A stretch of DNA of 64,000 bases. Origin: Methylobacterium aerolatum. GTDB lineage: Bacteria; Pseudomonadota; Alphaproteobacteria; Rhizobiales; Beijerinckiaceae. Shown piece by piece: positions 9,267-17,424 of the stretch. Every line of letters begins with the position of its first letter. Position 1 is the first letter of the stretch. Under the pieces are notes generated by a model that was not told the DNA's origin, did no database searches, and saw only the letters and a program-made list of their open reading frames with translations. A program made the translations under genes and the position numbers. The stretch is taken from positions 310,001 through 374,000 of the forward strand of contig NZ_BPQE01000011.1 in NCBI RefSeq assembly GCF_022179085.1, read 5' to 3'.

Positions 9267-9292
9267 GGAACCGCCCGCCATTTCCTGCCGTT
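9267..9292 (+). promoter_or_regulatory. candidate sigma-EcfG general stress promoter
   Basis: GGAAC at 9267-9271, a 17-nt spacer, then CGTT at 9289-9292. This exactly matches the alphaproteobacterial EcfG (general stress) promoter consensus GGAAC-N16/17-CGTT. It lies 40 bp before the start of the small secreted protein gene at 9332. The match is seen directly; sigma-factor use is inferred. Confidence 0.65.
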
Positions 9293-9331
9293 CGATTCCC
9301 GCTGGCCGGCAGGCCGGAAAGGGAGACGGCG

Positions 9332-9571
9332 ATGATCGGAACGTTCACTCGGATCTCACTCGTCGCGCTGGGGGTCGCCGGGTTCGCGGCGTCGGCCTCG
9401 GCCCGCGACGCCGGAAGTGGCAGTCAGTCGAAGACTGTCCGCCCGATGAAGGGCTTCAAGCCCAGTTACCAAGCGACCACGAACGTTGCTGGACCCGAGC
9501 GTCCTTACACTTGGCCGGTGAACGACCGTTATGGTCCGGTGTCTCGTCCTTATTTCGGTCGATCTTATTGA
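9332..9571 (+). CDS. small secreted protein, likely general-stress regulated
   Basis: A 79-aa protein with a Sec signal peptide (about residues 1-24: hydrophobic LVALGVAGFAASASA, then RDAG). The mature part is about 55 residues, rich in Pro, Tyr, Arg and Gly (FKPSYQAT, ERPYTWPVNDRYGP), with no cysteine and no known domain. A GGAAGG-like purine run precedes the ATG (GGAAAGGGAGACGGCG). The upstream EcfG-type promoter suggests induction in general stress or stationary phase. Codon usage is somewhat less GC-biased than in its neighbours. The function is unknown. Confidence 0.72.
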   Translation: MIGTFTRISLVALGVAGFAASASARDAGSGSQSKTVRPMKGFKPSYQATTNVAGPERPYTWPVNDRYGPVSRPYFGRSY

Positions 9572-9715
9572 GACGCCGCGCTCAGCTTGACTGTCGCGGC
9601 GGCCCGAAGACCGGCGCGGTGCGACGATTGGACGGGCTGGCGCAGCGTTCTGTAACTGCGTAGAAACCACGTAGGTCTACGGTCCGCGCCCGAATCAATC
9701 AACCCGCCGCTGCCC

Positions 9716-9952
9716 GTGCCACGCTTCTTCATCGATCTTCACGACGGCACTCACTTCATCCGGGACCGGGAGGGTTACGACCTTCCCGATCTCGGCGCCG
9801 CGCGCAGCCAAGCGGCGCGAATCATGACGCGCATCGCGCAGGGCATGGCCGACGGCCCCACCCGGCAGGACTATGTCCTGGCGGTCCGCGAGGGGGACGG
9901 GGCCGTGCTTCTGCGGATGCGGATGTCCTTCGATTCGGATTTCTCGGAGTAA
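9716..9952 (+). CDS. DUF6894-family small protein
   Basis: A 78-aa cytoplasmic protein with the family pattern MPRFFIDLHDGT, RDREGYDLPDL and the Ala/Arg-rich helix that follows (ARSQAARIM). It ends with a beta strand VREGDGAVLLRMRM. Such DUF6894 proteins occur in many copies in Methylobacterium and Bradyrhizobium and have no assigned function. The start is GTG 9716, where homology begins, without an obvious ribosome binding site. It stands alone between the secreted protein gene and the helicase. Confidence 0.78.
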   Translation: MPRFFIDLHDGTHFIRDREGYDLPDLGAARSQAARIMTRIAQGMADGPTRQDYVLAVREGDGAVLLRMRMSFDSDFSE

Positions 9953-10183
9953 GAGCCTTTCTCAAACCTCCCGCTGCGCCGTCGAGGTTGAAGGGAGAAC
10001 TCCCCGTGGCCGGGAGTTTCGTAAGGCGCTCCAAGACCTCGTCGCCTGCGGGGGGGCCATGCCGGGCCGGGAGTGGTCAGGTCCGCGCGCAACCGTTACG
10101 AAGGCCGTGCTGTGAACGGGCGACCGCGATCGGTCTCCCTGCGCGCGAGTGCGCCGCGCCTCTCGACGAAAAACGGAACAGAC

Positions 10184-11908
10184 GTGCCTTTTCCCACCCT
10201 GCCCGCCCCCATCGCGCGGGCCCTGGCCGAACGCGGCTATGCCGAGCCCACCCCGGTTCAGGCCGCCGTCCTGGACGCATCCGGAGGCGGACGCGATCTC
10301 CTCGTCTCCGCCCAGACCGGCTCGGGCAAGACGGTGGCCTACGGCCTCGCCATGGCCGGATCGCTGATCGGTGACGGCGAGGAACTGCCGCAGCCCGCCG
10401 CGCCGCTGGCCCTTGTCATCGCGCCGACCCGCGAACTGGCGCTCCAGGTGCAGCGCGAGCTCGAATGGCTCTACGGACCGGCCAAGGGGCGCGTCACGGC
10501 CTGCGTCGGCGGCATGGACCCGCGCCGCGAGGCCCGGCGGCTGATGGATGGATCGCAGATCGTCGTCGGCACGCCCGGCCGCCTGCGCGACCATCTGGAA
10601 CGGCGGGTGCTGAACCTCTCGAACCTGCGCGCCGTCGTGCTCGACGAGGCGGACGAGATGCTCGATCTCGGCTTCCGCGACGATATCGAGTTCATCCTCT
10701 CGGCCACGCCGGCCGAGCGTTCGACCTACCTGTTCTCCGCCACCCTGCCGAAGGGAATCGAAGCGCTGGCCGAGCGCTACCAGCGCGACGCGCTGCGGCT
10801 GGCCATCAAGGGCGAGACGCGGGGCCATGCCGATATCGCCTACCGAGCGATCCGCGTCGTGCCCCGGGAGATCGAGCACGTGGTGCTCAACCTTCTGCGC
10901 GAGGCCGACGCGCCGACGGCCATCGTGTTCTGCAACACCCGCAACGCGGTGCGGCACCTCCAGGCCAACCTCACGGAGCGCGGCTTCTCGGCGGTCGGCC
11001 TGTCGGGGGAGATGGGGCAGGGCGAGCGCAACGCCGCCCTCCAGGCCCTGCGCGACGGACGCGTGAAGGTCTGCGTCGCCACCGACGTCGCGGCCCGGGG
11101 CATCGACCTGCCTTCACTCAGCCTCGTGATCCACGCGGACCTGCCGCACGACGCCGAGGTGATGCAGCACCGCAGCGGGCGTACCGGCCGCGCGGGCCGG
11201 AAGGGGACGTCCGTGCTCCTCGTGCCGAACGCGCGCCGTCGCCGGGCGGAGCAGATGTTCGCCATCGCCAAGGTCGCGCCGGAATGGTCGGGACCGCCCT
11301 CGGCCGACACGATCCGCGGCCTCGACGCGGAGCGGATGCTCACGGACCCGATGATCGCCGAGCCCGTGTCCGAAGAGGATACGGCCCTGGCGCAGATGCT
11401 GCTGGCCCAGAAGAGTGCAGAGGAACTGGCCGGCCTCCTCGCGCGGGTCTACCGGATGCGGCTGCCTGAGCCGGAGGACGTGACCGATCCGGGGGAGGGC
11501 CGCTCCCGTCCCGAGCGGGCGCCCTACGATCCGCTGAACCCCGAGGCCATCGCGGCGATGGGTCCGGCGGTGTGGTTCCGCCTCAACCTTGGGCGCCGGG
11601 ACAATGCCGATCCGCGGCGGCTGCTGCCGCTGCTCACCCGGCGCGGCAACTTGGACCGGCAGGAGATCGGCGCCATCCGTATCTTCGAGCGGGAGACCAA
11701 GTTCGAGGTGCGCGGCAGCGCCGCCGCCCGCTTCGCCGAGGCGTTCGCCCGGAACGGTTCGCCGGAGATCCAGATCGAGGCCCTTCCGGCCGAGCAGGCG
11801 CCCGCGCCGCGCAAGGGGCATCCCGGCGGCAAGGGCACCCAATCGCCCCGTGCCGACCGCCATCGGCGGCAGGCGGGGAAGGGCGGGTTCAAGCAGAGCC
11901 GGGCCTGA
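10184..11908 (+). CDS. DEAD-box ATP-dependent RNA helicase with DbpA-like C-terminal RNA-binding domain
   Basis: A 574-aa RNA helicase. Visible motifs are Q (YAEPTPVQAAVL), I (AQTGSGKT), Ia (PTRELALQV), II (DEAD in VVLDEADEMLDLGF), III (SAT), V (ATDVAARGIDLP) and VI (HRSGRTGRAGR). The C-terminus has a DbpA/CsdA-type RNA-binding fold (LLPLLTRRGNLDRQEIGAI, then FERETKFEVRG) followed by a basic tail. This arrangement points to ribosome assembly or cold-shock RNA remodelling. GTG 10184 is chosen because homology starts at PFPTLPAPIARALAERG. The frame is open upstream to 10073, without homology. Confidence 0.9.
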   Translation: MPFPTLPAPIARALAERGYAEPTPVQAAVLDASGGGRDLLVSAQTGSGKTVAYGLAMAGSLIGDGEELPQPAAPLALVIAPTRELALQVQRELEWLYGPAKGRVTACVGGMDPRREARRLMDGSQIVVGTPGRLRDHLERRVLNLSNLRAVVLDEADEMLDLGFRDDIEFILSATPAERSTYLFSATLPKGIEALAERYQRDALRLAIKGETRGHADIAYRAIRVVPREIEHVVLNLLREADAPTAIVFCNTRNAVRHLQANLTERGFSAVGLSGEMGQGERNAALQALRDGRVKVCVATDVAARGIDLPSLSLVIHADLPHDAEVMQHRSGRTGRAGRKGTSVLLVPNARRRRAEQMFAIAKVAPEWSGPPSADTIRGLDAERMLTDPMIAEPVSEEDTALAQMLLAQKSAEELAGLLARVYRMRLPEPEDVTDPGEGRSRPERAPYDPLNPEAIAAMGPAVWFRLNLGRRDNADPRRLLPLLTRRGNLDRQEIGAIRIFERETKFEVRGSAAARFAEAFARNGSPEIQIEALPAEQAPAPRKGHPGGKGTQSPRADRHRRQAGKGGFKQSRA

Positions 11909-11938
11909 GCCCGCGCCCTCGCCATCCCCCCGGAGGTG

Positions 11939-12331
11939 TCAGGCCGCCTTCGCCTTCAGGGTGGCGCGCTCGGCCTGGACCAGCACGTCGAGGGCACGCC
12001 AGGGCTTCTGCATGAACACGGCTCGGTCCGGCAGCGCGCCCTCGTGGGCCGCGCCGGAGGTTACGACGACCTGGGTGCCCGGCCAGCGCCGGCCGACATC
12101 GCGGGCGAGGGTCATGCCGTCCATGGCGCCCGGCAGTCGGACATCCGCGAACAGCAGGGCTACGGTGACATCGCCGCTCTCCAGCACGGAGAGCGCATCC
12201 TCCGCGCTCTCACAGGCGATGACGCCGAGGTCGCTCTCCTCCAGGACGGCGGTCGCGAGGTCACGGACAGCGGCGTCGTCCTCGACCACGAGGGCGATCG
12301 GTGTGTGACGGTCCATGCGTCCGCAATCCAT
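11939..12331 (-). CDS. single-domain response regulator (receiver only)
   Basis: A 130-aa stand-alone receiver domain. Acidic residues Glu17/Asp18/Asp19 (ALVVEDDAAV), phosphoacceptor Asp63 (LLFADVRLPG), the VVVTSG switch and the MQKPW lysine are present. There is no output domain. ATG 12331 is chosen because AGGAG lies 6 nt upstream; a second ATG at 12316 is also possible. It is clearly paralogous to the receiver part of the protein at 61660-62259 (shared VVED, SAEDAL/SAEEAL, FADVRL, VVTSG, KPWRA). It is probably a phosphate sink or a partner of an HWE kinase, but no kinase is adjacent. Confidence 0.85.
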   Translation of the reverse strand: MDCGRMDRHTPIALVVEDDAAVRDLATAVLEESDLGVIACESAEDALSVLESGDVTVALLFADVRLPGAMDGMTLARDVGRRWPGTQVVVTSGAAHEGALPDRAVFMQKPWRALDVLVQAERATLKAKAA

Positions 12332-12662
12332 GGTGGGCTCCTGAGTGGCTGGGGTGGGGGTTCGAGCCTCGCGAGGGGCGAAAAAAGCCGACCGACGCGA
12401 CTGATTCCCCGATTCGGCCATGCTGGCCCGGCATGACTCTCGCGACAAGAGTCCGGCTCCGCGGCAGGCCGATGCCTGCCCTGCAGTCAAGCCGCCCCTC
12501 ACACGGGCGTGACGCCTGAAATATGCGCAGGAGCCCGGTAGTTAAGAAACTGTTCATTAGGATGGCGCGACGGTTACAACCCTATGATACGCCGGCGAAC
12601 GAAGTTCCGACGCGGGTCACAGGCACCACGGTCCACTCGAACTTGAGGATGACCCTTCGATC
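12332..12662. other. 331-bp intergenic region
   Basis: Upstream region shared by the leftward receiver gene and the rightward amidotransferase gene. I see no supported gene in it. A GGTTCGAGCC string near 12359 recalls a tRNA T-arm, but no acceptor, anticodon or D-arm fits around it. The last 120 bp are less GC-rich and probably contain the amidotransferase promoter. Confidence 0.5.
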
Positions 12663-13451
12663 ATGTGCCGCTTTCTCGCCTATAGCGGTGAGCCGGTCTT
12701 TCTTTCCGACCTCGTCTGCGCGCCGACGCATTCCCTGGTGCATCAATCCCTCCATGCGGATGAGGGGAAGACCGAGACGAATGGGGACGGTTTCGGAATA
12801 GGCTGGTACGGCGAGCGGCCGGAGCCAGGGGTGTACCGTGACATCTCGCCCGCGTGGTCGGACGAGAATCTCGTCAATCTCTGCGGTCAGGTGAGGGCGC
12901 GAACCTTCTTCGCCCATGTCCGCGCTTCCACCGGCACGGCGACGGCGCGGGCGAACTGCCATCCCTTCGCCCATGGCCGCCACCTCTTCATGCATAACGG
13001 CCAGATCGGCGGCTATTGCCGGATCAAGCGGCGGCTCGAAGCCCTGATTCCCGACGAGCTCTACGACCAGCGGCGCGGCAGCACGGATTCGGAGGCGATC
13101 TTCCTCCTCGCCCTGGCCAACGGGCTGAAGGACGATCCCCTGGGCGCCATGGCGCGCACCATCGAGACGGTGCGCGGCCTGATGAAGGCGGCCTCCGTCA
13201 CCGAGGCCCTGCGCTTCACCGCCGTGCTCACCGACGGCGAGAGCCTCACGGCCTACCGTTGGGCCTCGGACGGGCGCCCGCCCAGCCTGTACTACCGCTC
13301 CGGTCCTGGCGGGATCGTCGTCGTCTCCGAGCCGATCGACGGTTGCAAGGACGGGTGGCAGGTGGTGCCGAAGGGCTGCACCCTGCGGGCGGAGCGAGGC
13401 GGATCCGTCACCGTGTCCGAGCCGGTCAACGCCGCCCGGCGGGCCGCCTGA
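12663..13451 (+). CDS. class II glutamine amidotransferase (YafJ/EgtC-like)
   Basis: A 262-aa Ntn-hydrolase amidotransferase. The N-terminal nucleophile Cys2 is in place (MCRFLAYSGEPVFL). NGDGFGIGWYG, RASTGTATARANCHPF and the FMHNGQIGG segment that binds glutamine are all present. The family releases ammonia from glutamine, or acts on gamma-glutamyl compounds as in EgtC. No egt genes are nearby, so the ergothioneine pathway is not supported here. The length and the lack of a synthetase domain make it a YafJ-type stand-alone enzyme of unknown substrate. Confidence 0.85.
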   Translation: MCRFLAYSGEPVFLSDLVCAPTHSLVHQSLHADEGKTETNGDGFGIGWYGERPEPGVYRDISPAWSDENLVNLCGQVRARTFFAHVRASTGTATARANCHPFAHGRHLFMHNGQIGGYCRIKRRLEALIPDELYDQRRGSTDSEAIFLLALANGLKDDPLGAMARTIETVRGLMKAASVTEALRFTAVLTDGESLTAYRWASDGRPPSLYYRSGPGGIVVVSEPIDGCKDGWQVVPKGCTLRAERGGSVTVSEPVNAARRAA

Positions 13452-13512
13452 TCTCGTCCCGCTGCGCCCGCCCCGTCGCCGGTGCGGGTGGGGCCACGCA
13501 GGAGGGTGGCGC

Positions 13513-13725
13513 TCAATAGTGCGGCGGCGGAGGCTCCGGCGCGCGCGAGGCCGCGCGGGCGGCGGCTTCCTCGACCTGATCGCGAAGCGCGGCCACGAGG
13601 CGCGTCAGCCGGTCGATCTGCTGCCATTGGCCGGTGACGGCCTTGTTCAGGTCATCGATGGTCGCCTCCTGCTCCATGAGACGCATCTCCAGGCGGGCGA
13701 GGCGGTCGGCGTCTTCCAAGGGCAA
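13513..13725 (-). CDS. slyX: SlyX-family protein
   Basis: A 70-aa coiled-coil protein with the SlyX pattern RLARLEMRLMEQEATIDDLN followed by a second heptad helix (WQQIDRLTRLVAALRDQV) and a Pro-rich C-terminus ending PPPPHY. SlyX proteins are widespread in proteobacteria and their function is unresolved. The start is TTG 13725, supported by AAGGAT about 6 nt upstream. It lies between the amidotransferase and the diguanylate cyclase and has no obvious operon partner. Confidence 0.82.
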   Translation of the reverse strand: MPLEDADRLARLEMRLMEQEATIDDLNKAVTGQWQQIDRLTRLVAALRDQVEEAAARAASRAPEPPPPHY

Positions 13726-13822
13726 ATCCGGATCCTTCGCGGTCGCCCGCCCTGTAGGCGAGGGCGACGGTCGTTTCGGGACAGCGAGTGCCTCAAGGAG
13801 GATCGCGGATCAACCGGCCCCG

Positions 13823-14977
13823 TCAGGCCGCCCGCAGCGCCGGCTCGGCCACCTCGATCCGGTCCCGCCCCCGGGCCTTGGCGGCGTAGAGGGCGGTATC
13901 GGCGTGGCGCAGCAGTTGATCCACGCTGCCGCCGCCCGAAGTCCGGGCGATGCCGATGCTCACGCTCAGCTGGAGGCCGGGCAGTTCCGGCATCGCGATG
14001 CGGGCGAAGGTCCGGCGAATTCGCTCGGCCACCCGCATGGCATCCACGGCGTCGGCGCCCGTCAGAATGCAGCCGAACTCCTCCCCGCCGAGCCGGCCGA
14101 ACATCGCCGATGGGGGCAGCACACCCTCCGCCACGGCGCAAAAGGCGAGGAGCACCGCGTCGCCGACCTCGTGGCCGAAGCGGTCGTTGACGGCCTTGAA
14201 CCGGTCGAGATCGAGGAGAAGCAGGGCAGCTTCCCCCCGCCGGAGCAGCATCTCCTCCGCCGTTTCGAGGAAGGCGCGCCGGTTCGCGATGCCGAGGAGG
14301 GGATCGGTGCGGGCCGCCAGCCTTTGCTCCCGCTCGGCCCGTTCCTTGTTCATGTTGATGAAGGTGAAGGCCGAGGCGATGGAGAACAACATCGCGGCAA
14401 GGCACAGGATCGCCACCCAATGGGATGTCAGAGGCTGTTGCCCCGGCGCCAGAGGCGCCATGAAGGTGGCCGGGATCCTCACGAAGTAACAGACCGCGTA
14501 GATGGCGAGCAGCCCGATCGCGTAGCGACGGGAGGGCAGCGGCTCGGTGCGCCCCCGCCAGAATTCCCAGGCCCCAGCCGTGCAGTAGACGCCTGCCACG
14601 AGCGACGCGACGGCCACCCTCAGGGAGATCGAGCCGTAGAAGGACGGGATCAGGCACAGGACGCCCCAGATCCCGGAGACCAGAACGGCGGGGATTACAT
14701 GGGAATCGCGTCTCTCGAAGGCCCGCACGCCGCTCCAGATCACGCCATAAGCGGTGATCATCGCCACGTTGCCGAAGCCGATCGAGATCCAGTCGGGAAT
14801 GACGTTGCGGAGCGCGAGCAGGACCGAGCCGCAGGATCCGACGAGATGCGCGATTCCCCACAGCTGGAGGCACCGCCGCGAGGGCATCTGCCGCCACGTG
14901 ATCAGGAATTGCAGTCCGACAAGGAATGTCGTCGCGCAACTCACCATCAGAAGCGTTGCGGGATCGAGGGCGGGCAC
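13823..14977 (-). CDS. membrane-anchored GGDEF diguanylate cyclase
   Basis: A 384-aa protein predicted to make cyclic di-GMP. The N-terminal half (about residues 5-205) has around six hydrophobic helices forming a membrane sensor of unknown type. The C-terminal half is a GGDEF domain: DPLLGIANRRAF, LLLDLDRFKAVNDRFGHEVGD, and the active-site loop RLGGEEF (GGEEF variant, normally active). At the allosteric I-site position, where RxxD is expected before the loop, the sequence reads PPSA, so product inhibition is probably absent. There is no EAL domain. It is oriented leftward with its own upstream region. Confidence 0.88.
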   Translation of the reverse strand: MPALDPATLLMVSCATTFLVGLQFLITWRQMPSRRCLQLWGIAHLVGSCGSVLLALRNVIPDWISIGFGNVAMITAYGVIWSGVRAFERRDSHVIPAVLVSGIWGVLCLIPSFYGSISLRVAVASLVAGVYCTAGAWEFWRGRTEPLPSRRYAIGLLAIYAVCYFVRIPATFMAPLAPGQQPLTSHWVAILCLAAMLFSIASAFTFINMNKERAEREQRLAARTDPLLGIANRRAFLETAEEMLLRRGEAALLLLDLDRFKAVNDRFGHEVGDAVLLAFCAVAEGVLPPSAMFGRLGGEEFGCILTGADAVDAMRVAERIRRTFARIAMPELPGLQLSVSIGIARTSGGGSVDQLLRHADTALYAAKARGRDRIEVAEPALRAA

Positions 14978-15508
14978 TTCGTTTCGACCTCATCAGCAAT
15001 GGTCGACCGACGGCCGCTTTCAAGTCATGCCATAGACCGGACTCACAGCCAAGCTTAAGTTCCCGACAGAAGAAAGATTTGTCTCTTTCTTACGAAATGT
15101 GACAAGACGGACACCATTCCGTGGCCGGGTCGTCGTTTCACCCAGTGGACGGGTGATAGTTCGGCAAAACTGTCTCACAATGCGCGTGCGAACGGATTGT
15201 GTCGCCGAGACCTCGGCCGGCCGCCGGAGTCACGACACAGACGTTTTACCGTTCTTCACCTTGGGCGGGACGCGACCGGCGCCGCTGTTCCGGCCGGGCC
15301 TTCGGGGAAGGCGGTGCGCGGCCGGAAAGGCCCTCGCTCAGGACGGCGAGGGCCTTTCCGCGACCTTCGAGAGACGTGGCCGATCGCGGCGTGCCGAATT
15401 TGCCGAGGAACCCATCGTCGGCTCCGCCTCTGCCGTGACAGTCAAACCCGGATCGCCGACCTCGCAAGGACGGTAATGCGAAAGGATCCGGAAATCCCGG
15501 ACAACGTC
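14978..15508. other. 531-bp intergenic region with strong hairpin
   Basis: No supported protein gene. It contains the upstream region of the diguanylate cyclase (near 14978-15110, relatively AT-rich around 15050-15110) and a perfect 14-bp inverted repeat at 15324-15359. Short open frames on both strands here lack homology and start signals. A small RNA ending at the hairpin is possible but not demonstrated. Confidence 0.5.
15324..15359. terminator. perfect 14-bp inverted repeat, possible terminator of mucR
   Basis: GGAAAGGCCCTCGC at 15324-15337 pairs perfectly with 15346-15359 across an 8-nt loop. It lies about 150 nt beyond the mucR stop. There is no long T-run on either side, only the CCTTTCC of the stem itself, so the terminator call is tentative. 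It could also close a small RNA. Confidence 0.45.
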
Positions 15509-15955
15509 TCAGCGCAGGGCCTGGACGCTGTCGTTGGCCGCCTGGGCGGCGATGACCGGCGCGATCTTGGCCCGCTGCTGCTGGCCGACGCTGATCTCCC
15601 GCGAAATCTCCGACCGCCGGGCGCTATAGGAGGCGCAGACCATCGGGTAATCGACGGGAAGCCCCCATTTCGCCCGGTACGCCTCCGGCGTCAGGCCCCG
15701 GAGGGTCAGGTGACGGCGCAGGGCCTTGTAGGGCTTGCCGTCCTCGAAACTCGTGATGGCATCCGGCCGGATGGACGCGGCGATCTGGGACGCGCTCGGC
15801 CGCTGCGGCCGACGCTCCGGCGGTTTGCCCAGTTGCTCCAGCGCCTGATGGATCTCCTGCAACAATTCCGGCAGGTTGTTTGCGGGAACGCGATTGCGGC
15901 TGACATAGGCCGTGAGGATACGGGTCGCGAGTTCGACGGTAGGGTGTTGGCTCAT
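15509..15955 (-). CDS. MucR/Ros-family transcriptional regulator lacking canonical zinc ligands
   Basis: A 148-aa global regulator of the Ros/MucR family, which binds AT-rich promoter DNA and controls surface polysaccharides, motility and cell cycle in alphaproteobacteria. The oligomerising N-terminus begins MSQHPTVELATRILTAYVS. The C-terminal DNA-binding region is TSFEDGKPYKALRRHLTLRG and then LTPEAYRAKWGLPVDYPMV. In canonical members a Cys precedes LEDGK and a second His follows the RHL helix. Here those positions read Ser and Arg/Leu, so the zinc site is incomplete. Zinc-independent Ros/MucR homologues are known in Mesorhizobium. ATG 15955 is preferred; ATG 15985 would add 10 residues. Confidence 0.87.
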   Translation of the reverse strand: MSQHPTVELATRILTAYVSRNRVPANNLPELLQEIHQALEQLGKPPERRPQRPSASQIAASIRPDAITSFEDGKPYKALRRHLTLRGLTPEAYRAKWGLPVDYPMVCASYSARRSEISREISVGQQQRAKIAPVIAAQAANDSVQALR

Positions 15956-16320
15956 CGATGGGTCCTTGGTCTCACCATCGCACAATGGGCCTTTGAGACG
16001 GCTGTCCGATTCGTGGTGAGGTTTTCTCAGCCTAGTCAGCCAAGTCGTCGGGTCCCCCTCGACGGTGGTGAACCGCCATCCCCGAACCCTCTGCTGACTT
16101 GTTGCCTATACTACTTATGATTGCATTACCGCGTCAACCGTCGGTTGAACTCATCTTTAGGAGCAATCAGCCCCAGAGACTGGCAAGTGAGCCGGTTTGA
16201 AACGATTTCCAACCCTCGGCGGCTGCTTCAGAAGGACGGTGGTCGCGCCGCTGCAATGGCGCTACTGACGCGGCGATGGCGTCGCGCTGCCGTGGCGACG
16301 GGATCGGATGAGGGCGCCGG
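15956..16320. other. 365-bp AT-richer intergenic region upstream of mucR
   Basis: Divergent regulatory region between mucR and the FAD oxidoreductase gene. The part at 16090-16160 is markedly less GC-rich than the surroundings (CTATACTACTTATGATTGC). That fits a promoter and autoregulation by MucR, which targets AT-rich sites. I see no gene here. Confidence 0.5.
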
Positions 16321-17418
16321 ATGGACGTTCTGGTCGTCGGAGCGGGAATCGTCGGGCTGGCCGCTGGCCGGGCGCTGGCCTTGCGGGGCCACGCGGTCAT
16401 CGTGGCGGAGGCGGCCGACGCCTTCGGTACGGGCATCTCCTCCCGTTCCTCGGAGGTGATCCACGCGGGAATGTACTACCCGGCCGGATCGCTCCGGGCG
16501 CAGCATTGCGTGGAAGGCGCGCGGCGGCTCTACGCATACTGCGCGAGCCACGGCATCCCGCACCGGGCCTGCGGCAAGCTGATCGTCGCCGCCGATGACG
16601 GGGAGGCGGAGGCAATCGCCGCCCTGCGCGACAAGGGCGAGGCCAACGGCGTCCCGGACCTCGCGCTCCTCGATCGGGAAGAGGCACGGCGGCTCGAACC
16701 GAACCTCGAATGCCGCCTCGCCTTGCATTCTCCCCGTACCGGCATCGTCGACAGCCATGCCTTGATGCTGGCCATCCTCGGCGAGATCGAGGATCACGGG
16801 GGCGCGCTCGCCCTGCGCACGCCCATCGAGCGGCTGGCCCGCGGGGGCGACCGCTGGCAGGCGACCTTCGGGGGTGCCGAGCCGGGCGTGATGGACGTCG
16901 ATGCGGTGATCAACGCCGCCGGCTTCGGCGCGCCGGATCTGGCGGCCCGCACCGAAGGGTATCCTGCCGCGGCGGTGCCGACGCTCCATATCGCCAGGGG
17001 CAACTACTTCGGCTGCACCGGCAAGCCCGCCTTCTCGCGCCTGATCTATCCGGCGCCGCGGATCGACGGCGGACTGGGGATCCACCTCACCCTCGATCTC
17101 AACGGCCGTGTCCGGTTCGGGCCGGACGTGGAATGGCTCGACGAGCCGGATTACCGGGTCGATCCCGGCCGCGCGCCGGTCTTCGCGGAGGCGATCCGGC
17201 GCTACTGGCCGGGCCTTCCGGAGGGCGCGCTTCAACCCGATTACGCCGGGTTGCGACCGAAGCTCAGCGGGCCCGGCGAACCCGCCCGGGATTTCCGTGT
17301 GGAAGGCCCGGCGGAGCACGGCCTGCCGGGGCTCGTCCATCTCTTCGGCATCGAGAGCCCCGGGCTGACCTCCAGCCTGTCGCTCGCCGACGCTATCGCC
17401 GCCCGGCTGGAGGCGTGA
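16321..17418 (+). CDS. FAD-dependent oxidoreductase, L-2-hydroxyglutarate oxidase-like
   Basis: A 365-aa DAO-family flavoenzyme. The N-terminal FAD motif is VLVVGAGIVGLAAGRALALRG. It is followed by the LhgO/L2HGDH-type signature SRSSEVIHAGMYYP and by a C-terminal FGIESPGLTSSLSLAD that closes the FAD site. This subgroup oxidises L-2-hydroxyglutarate or similar 2-hydroxy acids and delivers electrons to quinone or oxygen. The CAGMYYP-like region, PAVPTLHIARGNYF and the C-terminal glycine loop agree with that. Its 3' end is 6 bp from the convergent lrgB gene. The substrate is inferred from family resemblance only. Confidence 0.82.
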   Translation: MDVLVVGAGIVGLAAGRALALRGHAVIVAEAADAFGTGISSRSSEVIHAGMYYPAGSLRAQHCVEGARRLYAYCASHGIPHRACGKLIVAADDGEAEAIAALRDKGEANGVPDLALLDREEARRLEPNLECRLALHSPRTGIVDSHALMLAILGEIEDHGGALALRTPIERLARGGDRWQATFGGAEPGVMDVDAVINAAGFGAPDLAARTEGYPAAAVPTLHIARGNYFGCTGKPAFSRLIYPAPRIDGGLGIHLTLDLNGRVRFGPDVEWLDEPDYRVDPGRAPVFAEAIRRYWPGLPEGALQPDYAGLRPKLSGPGEPARDFRVEGPAEHGLPGLVHLFGIESPGLTSSLSLADAIAARLEA

Positions 17419-17424
17419 GCCGAC

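Noticed and set aside
12340-12385. GGTTCGAGCC string suggesting a tRNA T-arm
   Set aside because: No matching acceptor stem, anticodon arm or CCA end can be folded around it.
15099-15476. 125-codon rightward frame in the gap before mucR
   Set aside because: It crosses the perfect hairpin, has no recognisable domain and poor start context.
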